Shown here in pieces: positions 17,953 through 28,481 of a stretch of DNA of 64,000 nt; the first letter of the stretch is position 1, and every line of letters starts with the position of its first letter. The position numbers and the translations under genes are program-made. The DNA is from Candidatus Omnitrophota bacterium. GTDB lineage: Bacteria; Hinthialibacterota; Hinthialibacteria; Hinthialibacterales; JAKPRU01. Location: positions 1-64,000 of the forward strand of contig JAKQSI010000109.1 of NCBI GenBank assembly GCA_029570205.1, read 5' to 3'. The notes under the pieces were generated by a model. The model searched no databases and was not told the origin of the DNA. It saw only the letters and a list, made by a program, of their open reading frames with translations.

Positions 17953-19004
17953 TTTTCGTAACCGCCTTTCGGTGGAGGGATGGTCCAATCGGATTCTTTA
18001 TTGCTGCTTCCGTCGGTCGTGAGTGGGATGGGGGGAAATTCGCCGGTAGCCGAGGCGATCCAGATATCCCATTGCGCGCGGACACCGACCAATTCCGCGA
18101 TCCCACGGTTGGTCCCGGGACCGTTCGCCTGCACCGTTCCACCCGGCCCAAGGCTGTATGTAATGTATTTCCCGTCAGGGGACCAGTCCGCATGGTACGT
18201 GTGCAGGTCGGGACTGGTAATGGGGGTTGCGATATTCGTAATTGCGGGTGCAGCGGAATTCAGGTCGATATCGCCGGTACAGATTTCGGTATCGCTTTTG
18301 CCCCAGGTAATTTTCCGACCGTCGGAGGTCAGGTCAGGACGACAGCCGTGGATCTGCAAATCGATTACCGTGTCGTTATCGGCCCCCAGCGCAAGAATGG
18401 CGTGGCTGAAACCCATCCCGCCATGGACCGTTGCAATCACCCAGCGTCCGTTGGGAGACAGGCAGGGACAGTACAGGTGTTCGATGGCCGGATTGGGATG
18501 CCGGCGATGTTCCTTTGTGCGAAGATCATAAAAGTAGATCCCCATTGTCACATAATCAAGGACATTAAACTTCTCATACTTGCTTCCAAGATAGACGATG
18601 GTTTGGCTATCTGCGCTCCAGCATGGTTGACGCCCGTTTTCGGCCACTTTGATTCTGCCGGTTCCATCGGCATTCATGTAATACACAGAGCGGATTTTTT
18701 TGCCCTCGACCATCTCGTCGCCGACAAAGCAGATTTTTGTTCCATCGGGAGAAGCCTTGGGATACATCTCATGGGCGTCTGCGGTATTGGTCAGGTTTAC
18801 TACACCGCTCCCATCGGCGTTGATTCGGAAGATCTCCCAATTGTTATCGCGGTAGGTTTCGAAGAGGATCCGGTTTGGGTATTCCCGAAGCTGTGCCCTG
18901 AAATCGTCGGCCTTATCGGGAAAAGCAGGGAAGCGCGGAATGAGGAGGAAAAACAGCGGGAGGATGATGAGCGGAAAGGAAGATCGCATTCGGGTCAACT
19001 GCAT
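17949..19004 (-). CDS. Exported PD40/TolB-like beta-propeller protein
   Basis: About 351 residues from the ATG at 19002-19004 (AGAGG eight bases upstream). A 20-residue longer reading is possible, and a later Met at MRSSFPLIIL would give a neater signal peptide. After the hydrophobic N-terminus, propeller blades of the PD40 type recur: NWEIFRINADGSGVVNLT, YPKASPDGTKICFV, QPCWSADSQTIVYLG, CPCLSPNGRWVIAT and HADWSPDGKYITYS. Periplasmic location is inferred. It is first in the run with the FGE-like, MBOAT and SGNH genes, overlapping the next start. Likely a sugar- or protein-binding accessory. Confidence 0.85.
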   Translation of the reverse strand: MQLTRMRSSFPLIILPLFFLLIPRFPAFPDKADDFRAQLREYPNRILFETYRDNNWEIFRINADGSGVVNLTNTADAHEMYPKASPDGTKICFVGDEMVEGKKIRSVYYMNADGTGRIKVAENGRQPCWSADSQTIVYLGSKYEKFNVLDYVTMGIYFYDLRTKEHRRHPNPAIEHLYCPCLSPNGRWVIATVHGGMGFSHAILALGADNDTVIDLQIHGCRPDLTSDGRKITWGKSDTEICTGDIDLNSAAPAITNIATPITSPDLHTYHADWSPDGKYITYSLGPGGTVQANGPGTNRGIAELVGVRAQWDIWIASATGEFPPIPLTTDGSSNKESDWTIPPPKGGYEN

Positions 19005-19540
19005 CTTGGGAGCCTCTGGAGTCAGGTCTTCGCAAACAAGGAGGATCGTGGATCGCCGCCACAATGCAAAATGATCTCATGCGGTAAAAGGTTCTTCAAG
19101 TTCAGCTTGGGAACGAACGGGATCGGCCCCCGGTTTTCCGGCGCAGCATCGTCCTTTCTGTATACTCAGGTCCATCCGTAATTCCTGCGGATTTGGCATG
19201 GGATGAGCGGACCGCCACCCGGCTGGAGTCGGATAGTTTCCGGCCGGCCTGTGTCGGACAATTATGGGGATTTTGGGCGTACAGCGCCTCCAGGTTCCGT
19301 TCAAAGAATCGGCTCGCGTATTCGTGAATAGAGACCCGGTTCGGGTCAGGTTCTCAATCCGACAGGACCCTCTTGACCGACCCTCTCAGGCTTATCGCTT
19401 GACTTTTTAACAAGAACCGGATACGTTGTAAAACAACCTCACAACGCGTCCACTTCTTCTATCTCACAATCCGGTCTGATAAATGAAGCGGTGCGGTTCT
19501 GGGGGCAAGATCATTTATCCCCCACAAGGAGAATCCGTCC
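19005..19540. other. Divergent intergenic region, no gene seen
   Basis: 536 bases between the PD40 gene (minus) and the peptidyl-prolyl isomerase gene (plus). No reading frame has coding character. A small palindrome GACCCG-GTT-CGGGTC lies at about 19329-19343 and a candidate promoter at 19399-19427. Confidence 0.6.
19399..19427 (+). promoter_or_regulatory. Candidate sigma-70-type promoter for the PpiC/SurA-like gene
   Basis: TTGACT (19399-19404) and TACGTT (19422-19427) are 17 bases apart, about 115 bases before the start codon. The -35 is good and the -10 poor, so this is tentative. Confidence 0.3.
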
Positions 19541-20626
19541 ATGCAACACTCTGCACCGATATTCTTGCTGTTTACAATCTTCCTGACGTCCATAACATGC
19601 CCATTCGGGCTGCTTGCCGCAGAGGATTCCGCAGCTTCCTCGGACCCGGCGAAAAAGGTTATTGCCAAGGTGGATGGGACCGAGATTACCGAGGCCATGC
19701 TGTTGCACGAGATCGACCAGATGGCTGCTTACATGGCTCGCCGGATTCCTCCCGCCCAGCTGGCTCAGAAAGAGCGTTATTTTTTTGACAATGCCTTGGA
19801 ACGGTGCATTGTCCTGAGCCTGCTGACGAGTACCGCTGCCAAAGAGGGTATCCAGATATCGGATGCGGAGCTGGAGGAGAAGATTCAAGAGATCAAAAAA
19901 CAATTCCCCGACGAGGAGCAGTTCCAGGCAGCTCTCCGATCGCAGAAAATAGACGAGAAAACTTTCCGGGACCGGATCCGAACCAGCCTGTTGCACGAGA
20001 AACTTCTTGACGCGAATGTAAAGAAAGCCGAACTGCCTTCGGATGCCTCCGCCGAGGAGTTCTACGAAAAGAATCCACAGTTCTTCAACGTGCCGGAGAA
20101 ATGCAGGGCCAGTCACATTCTGCTGACGATTCCTGAAGGCGCCACGGATGAACAGAAACAGGCCATTAAGGATAAGTTGATTGCCACCACGAAGGACATT
20201 GAGGAGAAGAAGATTACCTTCGAAGATGCGGCCAGGCAAATGTCGGACGACAAAGGCAGCGCAGTCCAGGGTGGTGATCTGGGGTATTTCCAGCGGGAGC
20301 AGATGGTCAAACCGTTTGCCGATGCCGCCTTTTCGACACCCGCGGGCCAGATGAGCGATATCGTCGAGAGCCAATTTGGATACCATCTGATCCTCGTGGC
20401 GGATCACAAGGACGCATCGAAGATTTCCTACGATGAAGTGAAAGACAAGATTAAAGGCCTTCTAAAAGAGCGGAATCAAGTGGATGCTGTGAACGCTTAC
20501 TTTGAGTCTCTCAAGAAAAAGGCCAAGATCGAACAACTGGTTTCCAAAGAGGAATGGGATGCGGCGCATCCGCCTCTGTCCCGGGAACAGGTTGTGCCGG
20601 AGCTGCTGGAGCCGGAACAAAAATAG
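19541..20626 (+). CDS. Periplasmic parvulin-type peptidyl-prolyl isomerase (SurA/PpiC-like)
   Basis: 361 residues with a Sec signal peptide (FLLFTIFLTSITCPFGLLAAE). A SurA_N-type chaperone domain spans about 40-165 (IAKVDGTEITEAMLLHEIDQM, ISDAELEEKIQEI). The parvulin rotamase core lies at about 188-285 with CRASHILLTIPEGATDEQ, ARQMSDDKGSAVQGGDLGYF and ESQFGYHLILV. It is presumed to help fold exported and outer-membrane proteins. It stands alone, with AAGGAG about eight bases before the ATG. Its acidic, Lys-rich body is normal for the family. Confidence 0.95.
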   Translation: MQHSAPIFLLFTIFLTSITCPFGLLAAEDSAASSDPAKKVIAKVDGTEITEAMLLHEIDQMAAYMARRIPPAQLAQKERYFFDNALERCIVLSLLTSTAAKEGIQISDAELEEKIQEIKKQFPDEEQFQAALRSQKIDEKTFRDRIRTSLLHEKLLDANVKKAELPSDASAEEFYEKNPQFFNVPEKCRASHILLTIPEGATDEQKQAIKDKLIATTKDIEEKKITFEDAARQMSDDKGSAVQGGDLGYFQREQMVKPFADAAFSTPAGQMSDIVESQFGYHLILVADHKDASKISYDEVKDKIKGLLKERNQVDAVNAYFESLKKKAKIEQLVSKEEWDAAHPPLSREQVVPELLEPEQK

Positions 20627-20750
20627 TCTCGAGTTCGATTGCGGGTCGGAGAGAAGCCGAATGTTGCTTCCCTCACGGAAACGTTATATTCTTTTTCTCT
20701 ATTGAGCGCAATTCCGTCGCTCGTGATCTCGGAACATAGAGGAGACCCAC

Positions 20751-21956
20751 ATGATTGACGCAACACGAAGGAAAGAGATCCTGAAGCAGGGAAAGCCCAA
20801 TCCTCCGTGGAGAGGGGAACCGCTTCTGGGCAGCATATACGGCGAAGAGGAAGTGGAGGCGGCGGTCAGCGCCATCCGCATCGCGATGGATGTCAGTGTC
20901 GGGTTCGGATTTTCGGCCCAGCACATTGTCGATTTCGAGAAAGCCTTTGCCCAGTATGTCGGGACAAAACACGCGGTGGCAATTAACAGCGCCGGTCCGG
21001 GTCTCGACATGGTCATGCGGTACTTGAAACTTCAGCCGGATGAGGAAGTGATTGTCCCGGCGATCAATTTTATGGCCGCGCCACTGGCGGTAATGGGAGT
21101 CGGCGCGAAGATTGTCTGGGGAGAAATCAACCCGCGTACTTTTCAGCTGGACCCGAACGATGTGGAAAAGAAAATCACGCCCAAGACACGGGCAATTTTT
21201 CCGGTTCACATGAACGGCTTGTCCGCTCCCATGGATGATTTTCTGGAGCTCGCAAGGAGATATCCGCATGAAAAGCACGGACCTTTGATGGTTGTCGGCG
21301 ACTGCGCTCGAGCGTGCGGCGGCGGATATCGAGGCACAAAAATCGGCAAAAAGGGAGATGTGAATATCTTTTCCCTTCACACTATGAAAAACATTACCAC
21401 CCTGGGCGAGGGCGGCATGATTACCACGGATAATGACGATATCGAGCGGTACTGCCGCTCCGTGCGATTTTACGGTACGGAAACGGAAGACTGGGGAACC
21501 TCTAATGTGATAACCAGTGTCCAGGCGGCGGTCGGCTCGGTTCAGCTGAAGAAACTGGACGGGCTTATCGCGGCGCGGCGCAGGGTGGCGCATCGGCGTC
21601 ATGAACTGCTGGACGGAGTTCCGGAGATCACGCTGCCGTTTGAGCCGGATGACTGTGAGCATAGTTTTTATCTCTATACCTGCCTAGTGTGCAAAGAATG
21701 GGCGGGAGAGAAACGGGACATGCTCATCAAAATGATGAACGAGGAATTCGGGGCCGGATGTGTGGTCGCGAATCCACCGGTGTATGAAATCCGAAAACTC
21801 GTTCGCGAATATACTGCCGGGCAGTCTTTACCGCTGTCGGAGTCCATCGGCAAGCGCCTGTTTTGCGTCTCGCTTCATCCGATCATGACGGAAGAAGACA
21901 ACGAGTACATTGCTGCGAGTTTGATTGAATGTGTGGAACGGTTAAAGAAGATGTAG
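20751..21956 (+). CDS. DegT/DnrJ/EryC1/StrS-family PLP aminotransferase
   Basis: 401 residues, the normal length. The PLP fold is shown by HAVAINSAGPGLDMVMRYL, EEVIVPAINFMAA (cofactor ring stacking), VVGDCARACGGGYRG (Asp binding the pyridine nitrogen; the family usually has DxAxA) and FSLHTMKNITTLGEGGMITT with Lys213 as Schiff-base lysine. The AxACGG variant is close to the AHBA synthase/sugar aminotransferase branch. A good Shine-Dalgarno (AGAGGAG) precedes the ATG. It may aminate a nucleotide keto-sugar, perhaps the product of the RmlAB pair at 52.5 kb; that link is inference. Confidence 0.93.
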   Translation: MIDATRRKEILKQGKPNPPWRGEPLLGSIYGEEEVEAAVSAIRIAMDVSVGFGFSAQHIVDFEKAFAQYVGTKHAVAINSAGPGLDMVMRYLKLQPDEEVIVPAINFMAAPLAVMGVGAKIVWGEINPRTFQLDPNDVEKKITPKTRAIFPVHMNGLSAPMDDFLELARRYPHEKHGPLMVVGDCARACGGGYRGTKIGKKGDVNIFSLHTMKNITTLGEGGMITTDNDDIERYCRSVRFYGTETEDWGTSNVITSVQAAVGSVQLKKLDGLIAARRRVAHRRHELLDGVPEITLPFEPDDCEHSFYLYTCLVCKEWAGEKRDMLIKMMNEEFGAGCVVANPPVYEIRKLVREYTAGQSLPLSESIGKRLFCVSLHPIMTEEDNEYIAASLIECVERLKKM

Positions 21957-21960
21957 TCAT

Positions 21961-22006
21961 ATCACGTTGCAGGGGACGACGCATACATCGCCCCCTGCAA
22001 CGTGAT
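21961..22006. terminator. Long perfect stem-loop after the DegT gene
   Basis: ATCACGTTGCAGGGG pairs perfectly with CCCCTGCAACGTGAT over 15 bp, starting four bases after the DegT stop. No T-run follows, so it is either a mobile hairpin repeat or a factor-assisted terminator protecting the mRNA 3' end. Confidence 0.55.
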
Positions 22007-22086
22007 TGAACAACCGGTTTTTCTGTCTCTCACACACGCGAATTAGTCGAAACTTTCTCTCCCAAAGACTGGGGGAAACACAGAGG

Positions 22087-22170
22087 CAATGTCATTAAGT
22101 TAGCAGTGTTCGGGAAGGGCTGGTTCTTGAGCCGCCATAATATCTTCACCCCTTAACTTAATGACATTGG
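22087..22170. mobile_element. MITE-like element with 16-bp terminal inverted repeats and 9-bp target duplication
   Basis: An 84-bp non-coding element. Its ends are inverted copies of CAATGTCATTAAGTTA (left at 22087-22102; right arm 22154-22169). It is flanked by the direct repeat ACACAGAGG (22078-22086 and 22171-22179), as expected for target-site duplication. It has no coding capacity and would need a transposase in trans. The 9-bp duplication is typical of several DDE families such as IS4, but the family was not identified. It lies between the DegT and VCBS genes, convergent to both. Confidence 0.8.
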
Positions 22171-22195
22171 ACACAGAGGGGCTTGAATGCCCAAT

Positions 22196-24403
22196 TCAAT
22201 ACCGAAACCAGAGCGGGATGAGCGTCTCCCACAGGATGGTTGAACTTGCGTCCGAATAGGTCGGCTCCCCATCCGTTCCCGGAACCAGGCCGTTTCCACC
22301 CTTACCGCCGAATACCTTTGTGTCCAACATCTTCACAATAGAGGCATTCTGAGCGATCAGGCCGATTCCACCATCGGTGGCGATTACATTGGTGTAGCCC
22401 GCTCCGCCCACGATCGTGCCGCCGGTGATATTTACTGTGGAATTGTCAACCTGGATTCCGTTACCGGTGTTTTCTCCTCCCACTACCCAGGAGGAGTGCA
22501 AATTCAGCACAATATCCGTACAACCGCTGATCTCCATGGCATTTCCGCCGAGGGTGGTCCCCTGGGGTTGACCGCTGAAATAGATGGTCTGGCCGGAGCC
22601 TCCCGATATATTGTTTTCTTGGAACTCGATCACCACGCCGTTACAGTTTCTGACGGACAGGGTCGGGGCGTTTCGCGGCCAACCTGCACCGCTTGAACCT
22701 ATTGAGTTATGAATCAGGCTTATTGAAGTTGCAGTGCAATGCTCAAAAATCATCACTTCCTGACCGGGTGTCCCAATTCCACCGTAGGGGCTGCTATCCA
22801 TGTGTCTCGTCCCGATAAATTTGTTGTTAAGCAAAGTCGCGGAAGAGTTGCGTAATGTAAGGGCTGTCATGAATGGCAAGGCCGGATGGATTGTCAGATT
22901 CTGAAAATGAACGGTTGCGTCTTCGATCTCAAAGGAGGCCCACACATCGGGCGGTTGAGCTGGGTCTATGCCGATTAGGGAGAAGTCCTTGCGGACTACT
23001 GAAATCTGATAGCCTTCCTCGTAAGTAGGGGAGATATACCTTCCTGTACAATAGACTCCCGGCTCCAATAGAAACACAGTCCCGCTTGAGGCACTCGCGA
23101 TTTCCTCGGCAAGGTTCATTTCGGGAGACAACACAACCGCGCCGGGGATGAAAGGGATCGGAGTTGGGGTGGGAGACGGGTATAAAATTGGTGTAGGAGA
23201 GGGAGTAGCGGTGGGCGTAGGGGTCGGCGATTGCTCCGTTGCTATCAACGCGACCAACTCGGGTGAGCCGTAATCTCCGATATGCCCGCCACAGGTCAGG
23301 ATGTCTGTGCGGTTGTCTTGGTTCATGTCTGCGGCAGCCGTGGCGAAGATATCCAAAAAGTATGGAACCAAGGCCTCGCCCCGCTTCGCAAAGTTGCCGT
23401 TTCCATCGCCACAGAAGATCGAAACAACTGCGCCGGTCCAGGAAACAAGATCCATCAGGGAGTCGCCGTCCATATCCGCCGCGATTACGTTTTCGGGATT
23501 GAGATCGGTAGGAGTCTCTGCGAGAAAATATCGGAACTGTCCCGGACTCTGTCCAATCAACGTGTAGATTCCTGTTGCTGATACAAACGCAAGATCAATG
23601 ACTCCGTCGGCGTTTATGTCCATGCGGAGGGAGGATACAGGTGTCAAAGGCGTCGGGATCTCGGAGAGCAGAGGGAATGAGGAAGGGCGGTCTCTTTGTC
23701 CTGCGTAGACGCTGACGACTCCACCGCATGGAATCAGCAAATCGTCACAATCGTCCCCGTCATAGTCAAGGACAACCATTCCATCATATACCTGGATATT
23801 GAATTCCACTTGGTCAAAATGACCGTCGCCCTTTCCAAATAGAAGGTAACCTTTGGATGATTCACATTCCGCGAGAATATCAATATGCTTGTCCCCATCG
23901 AAATCCCCAGAGCAGAACTGTGGGAATCTATTTGGACAAAGAGGCGCATTCAAGGATGTGGTACTCTCCCAGTCACCGTCCGGCTTTGAAATCCAGCACG
24001 TGAACCTTCCCAGGTAAGATCGGTCCCAAACCAGCATGTCGTCCCGACCATCTTCATTCCAATCTCCAGGAAACGGGACTACGGCGTCGGGCATCGAGCC
24101 ACTCCACATTTGTCCGGACCGCACTGTGCCATCGCCATTGCCATACCATATACTCGCGCCGGTTGTGCTAAAGCGCCCTGGTTTATTCCAGTTATGCACG
24201 AAATCGGGTATGCTGTCGCTATTAAAATCGGCAACGCTCAAACTGAATGTATAGGGTTGTTCTGTGAGACTACCGGCAAGAATCGGCCTGAAATAAAGCC
24301 CTTCGCTGTAAGATACATCCGACGTGCCAATCTGGATACAGAACAGTAAGAATATCCTGACAATTTGTCTGCCGGTGCGATGGAACAGCGATAAGTATTC
24401 CAT
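22196..24403 (-). CDS. Secreted VCBS/FG-GAP repeat protein with Pro-Thr linker and beta-helix domain
   Basis: 735 residues with an N-terminal hydrophobic export signal. Residues about 50-385 hold FG-GAP/VCBS-type calcium-binding blades (VADFNSDSIPDFV, PGDWNEDGRDDMLV, SGDFDGDKHIDIL, LDYDGDDCDDLL, RMDINADGVIDLAF, AADMDGDSLMDLV, AADMNQDNRTDIL), forming an integrin-like propeller. A PTPTPTATPSPTP linker near 390-415 leads to a right-handed parallel beta-helix, Asn/Ser/Gly-rich (about 425-720). GGAGGA lies 7 bases before the ATG. Its place at the end of the NtrC/aldo-keto reductase/Gfo run may be fortuitous. Probably a surface or secreted glycan-related protein; no enzyme residues are recognised. 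Confidence 0.85.
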   Translation of the reverse strand: MEYLSLFHRTGRQIVRIFLLFCIQIGTSDVSYSEGLYFRPILAGSLTEQPYTFSLSVADFNSDSIPDFVHNWNKPGRFSTTGASIWYGNGDGTVRSGQMWSGSMPDAVVPFPGDWNEDGRDDMLVWDRSYLGRFTCWISKPDGDWESTTSLNAPLCPNRFPQFCSGDFDGDKHIDILAECESSKGYLLFGKGDGHFDQVEFNIQVYDGMVVLDYDGDDCDDLLIPCGGVVSVYAGQRDRPSSFPLLSEIPTPLTPVSSLRMDINADGVIDLAFVSATGIYTLIGQSPGQFRYFLAETPTDLNPENVIAADMDGDSLMDLVSWTGAVVSIFCGDGNGNFAKRGEALVPYFLDIFATAAADMNQDNRTDILTCGGHIGDYGSPELVALIATEQSPTPTPTATPSPTPILYPSPTPTPIPFIPGAVVLSPEMNLAEEIASASSGTVFLLEPGVYCTGRYISPTYEEGYQISVVRKDFSLIGIDPAQPPDVWASFEIEDATVHFQNLTIHPALPFMTALTLRNSSATLLNNKFIGTRHMDSSPYGGIGTPGQEVMIFEHCTATSISLIHNSIGSSGAGWPRNAPTLSVRNCNGVVIEFQENNISGGSGQTIYFSGQPQGTTLGGNAMEISGCTDIVLNLHSSWVVGGENTGNGIQVDNSTVNITGGTIVGGAGYTNVIATDGGIGLIAQNASIVKMLDTKVFGGKGGNGLVPGTDGEPTYSDASSTILWETLIPLWFRY

Positions 24404-24422
24404 GGTCTATTCCTCCTTCACT

Positions 24423-24442
24423 GACAGGCACGGAGGCCTGTC
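24423..24442. repeat. Hairpin repeat GACAGGC...GCCTGTC (copy 1)
   Basis: GACAGGC-ACGGAG-GCCTGTC lies in the 39-base gap between the Gfo/Idh/MocA stop and the VCBS start. It is one of a dispersed family with further copies at 28222-28241, 43217-43236, 54335-54354 and 54424-54443. Confidence 0.75.
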
Positions 24443-25471
24443 CTACTCGAAGTTGTAAATGAGTTCAATCGCGTTGCGCCAGCCGTCCAGCATCCGCATG
24501 TTTCCGAGCGTGTCATCCCAAGTCATTGCCGGCGGCGGGGCCTGGCGATTGGCGATATTCTCCGCAACAAGATCGGCTTCAATAGTATAAAGCCGTCTGC
24601 CATCAGTAACCACAATTTTCTGCCCTTTTTTCTCACCCCTTTTTCGCAGGTGAATGCAGGCCGGTTGTCCCTGGGGACCGGGAACCCAGGGTTCCTGTAA
24701 AAAGATATGTCCCTCTGTGCCGTAGATCCGAACGGTGTTGTCCTGTTCCACGCCGACACCACACGAAAACTGGGCGACAACATCTCCGGGGAATTTCGCA
24801 ATCCCGGCGGTGTAGTCATCCACGCCGCCGTCTTCTCGCAAGCGACCGAGCGCATGAAGTTCAATCGGCTCGGCAAAATCCCGACCCATCGCCACGCCCG
24901 CAACCAGGCGGCACATCGAAACACAATAGCAGCCGACATCCAAAATCCCGCCGCCACCCAGACTCGCCTCCAGAATACGGCGGTCCTCTACCAAGTCTGC
25001 ATAAAAACTAAACGTTGCCTGGATGATACAAACCCGGCCGATCGCCCCTTCCCGAATCAACTCCACAAGCCGCTTCGTTTGCGGATGGCAGCGGTACATG
25101 AAGGCTTCCATGAGGAACACGTCGTTCCGGCGGGCGGCTTCGATTACCTGTTCCGCTTCCCGCGCATTCACGGTAAACGGTTTCTCTAACAGAATATGTT
25201 TCTTTGCCTCCGCGGCCTGGATGGCCCATTCGGCGTGCAACGGATTGATCGGGCAAATATAAACCGCCTCGACTTCGGGGTTTTCAAGAACTCCCGCGTA
25301 TGTGGGATATCGGTACTTGACTCCGAATTCCTCGCCGAATTGTTCCGCCGCTTCCTGTGTGCGGCTGCCGATGGCGATCAGTTCGCCCGTGCGGGATTCG
25401 CGGAGATCTCTCGCAAAGGTCCGGGCGATTCGCCCGGTGGAGAGAATGCCCCATTTTAGTGTTTGGGTCAT
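24443..25471 (-). CDS. Gfo/Idh/MocA-family NAD(P)-dependent oxidoreductase
   Basis: 342-residue cytoplasmic dehydrogenase. The N-terminal Rossmann fold shows KWGILSTGRIARTFARDL and the signature HILLEKPFTVN with the conserved Lys. The C-terminal alpha/beta domain has GGGGILDVGCYCVSMCR, where family members place catalytic Asp/His-type residues; here the usual His is replaced by Cys-Val-Ser. The sequence is nearest to the dihydrodiol-dehydrogenase-like branch acting on sugars or polyols. It follows the aldo/keto reductase gene by 62 bases, suggesting a shared sugar oxidoreduction pathway. The ATG has AAAGGA about nine bases upstream. Confidence 0.93.
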   Translation of the reverse strand: MTQTLKWGILSTGRIARTFARDLRESRTGELIAIGSRTQEAAEQFGEEFGVKYRYPTYAGVLENPEVEAVYICPINPLHAEWAIQAAEAKKHILLEKPFTVNAREAEQVIEAARRNDVFLMEAFMYRCHPQTKRLVELIREGAIGRVCIIQATFSFYADLVEDRRILEASLGGGGILDVGCYCVSMCRLVAGVAMGRDFAEPIELHALGRLREDGGVDDYTAGIAKFPGDVVAQFSCGVGVEQDNTVRIYGTEGHIFLQEPWVPGPQGQPACIHLRKRGEKKGQKIVVTDGRRLYTIEADLVAENIANRQAPPPAMTWDDTLGNMRMLDGWRNAIELIYNFE

Positions 25472-25533
25472 TCATGGAGTCCTTTCGTTTCGGTAAATGT
25501 GGACATGGTGGACACAGTGGAAATTGTGAACCA

Positions 25534-26432
25534 TCAACTACTCAAAATCCTCCCAGTCCGCACAATATGCTCGTCTATTTCGGCCTCACTGAGAAATCCG
25601 ATGGTCGCGGCATCCACCAGGTTATTTTTGAGTACATAATTCAGAGAGGCCTCGCGCTGATCCGGTTCCACAAGCGTTCCGCAGCCGTACAGTTTCATGC
25701 CCAGAATGGCTTTGCCCGCCGTGCGTAATTCCTTCAATATGGCGGTAACCTCTTCCACCGTGCCGCCCATCCGGTACTCTTCCCCGCCCTTGTGGTTGAT
25801 CTGCGCCAGGACCACCTCCACCCACGGTGATTTTGCGGCGGCTCTCAGCCCTTCGGTAGAATGGCAGGAACATCCCAGCGCGCGGATATTCCCTTTTTCT
25901 TTCTCGGCGGACAGGACCTCCATCCACGCCTTCTTTTCCTCCGGCCAATTCGGTGTGTTCTGGCCGTGAAGCAGAACGATGTCAAGGTAGTCCGTTCCGA
26001 TTTCGAGACGAATCCGGTCGAAGTCTTTCTTGGGGTTGTTTTCCGGTTTCCACTGTAAGGGTTCGGGCCACAGTTTGGAGAGAAGGACCAGTTTTTCGCG
26101 TGGATAGCTTCTCAGCACTTTTGCCGCGTGCTGATGAGAGCCGTAGATATCGGCCATGTCCCAGAAGTTGATGCCCCGGTCGTAGCCGTGACGCATGAGC
26201 GCATCAAATTTCTGCTGACCCAGTTTGGTCTGATCGGAGACCTGTTCCCATCCGCGTGTGCCCGTGCCCATGGCAAATCGGGAGAGATGTATCCCCGTAT
26301 TGCCCAGAGCAACCTGATCGACCGTGTGGCCGGACTCCGCAGCCTGTACATATCCCACGGTGGAAGAGAAACCGGTCAATAAACCGGCACCGGCCAGCCC
26401 GCATTTCAGAAATGACCGTCGGTGGATTGGAT

Positions 26433-26436
<4 letters not shown>
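25534..26436 (-). CDS. Tat-exported aldo/keto reductase
   Basis: 300 residues from a GTG that overlaps the NtrC-type regulator stop as GTGA. The N-terminus carries HRRSFLKCGLAGAGLL, a twin-arginine signal. The TIM-barrel AKR residues are seen as NFWDMADIYGS (Asp and Tyr), VLLSKLWPE (Lys) and IVLLHGQNTP (His). A periplasmic AKR is typical of Planctomycetes-like and Bacteroidetes-like glycan degraders. Cofactor supply outside the cytoplasm is an open question for the family. Coupled translation with a sigma-54 activator is unusual. Substrate unknown. Confidence 0.92.
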
Positions 26437-27899
<1,463 letters not shown>

Positions 27900-28481
27900 T
27901 ATTCTACCCTCGTGCGGTGCGGCAAGATCAATGATCGAATCCGCCCGCTTTGTGCCTATCGTAACTCATTTCGTCGGGTTGCTGAACCTTCCAGGCGAGG
28001 TCATTCCATGATGGGCTGAGGAGGTTCCTATCCAACCTCTTGAGAACGATCCCCCCGCATCCGTCATTCCAAACCACCCTCCGGCGGGGCCGGTGATTGG
28101 GTGAAGAAAGTGTGCTTCCCGCCCTTCTTTGCCAGGCAGGGACGCCTGGCCCACTGGCAGGGACGCCTGGCCCACTGGTGGGACGCCTGGCCCACTGGTG
28201 GGACGCCTGGCCCACTGGTGGGACAGGCCTCTGTGCCTGTCGATGGGCGAGCTTTCTTAGGAGGAGCCGCCCGGAGTCTGCGAAGGGCCGCGACGTGGCG
28301 ATCTCCGGCTTGCGCGTTTGAACAGCGAGATTGCCACGCTTCGCTCGCAATGACGGTTGTAACCGAGCTTTCTCAGGAGCGCGACTAAGGCCCGGCCGGT
28401 GTCGTGCCCACAATGCCCTGTAATCCGAGCAAGGCTTTCCGTAATCTATGCGCGGAGAGAACACTCCCCTTTTGAACCGGT
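27900..28481. other. Repeat-rich intergenic region between NtrC regulator and znuA-like gene
   Basis: About 580 bases with no credible gene; open frames here are repeat translations. It contains a 20-21 bp tandem repeat ending in a hairpin (listed separately), a GATTGCCACG...CGCAATGACGG hairpin at about 28329-28356 and GC-rich inverted sequence near 28075-28095. Promoters for both flanking genes should lie at its edges but none is clear. Confidence 0.6.
28135..28241. repeat. Tandem 20-21 bp repeat (4 units) joined to a GACAGGC hairpin
   Basis: Units GGCAGGGACGCCTGGCCCACT start at 28135 and 28156, and GGTGGGACGCCTGGCCCACT at 28177 and 28197. The array runs straight into GACAGGCCTCTGTGCCTGTC (28222-28241), a copy of the dispersed hairpin family. 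The same AGGGACGC(C/T)TGGCC block recurs in the 89-bp repeats near 54.4 kb. Confidence 0.85.
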
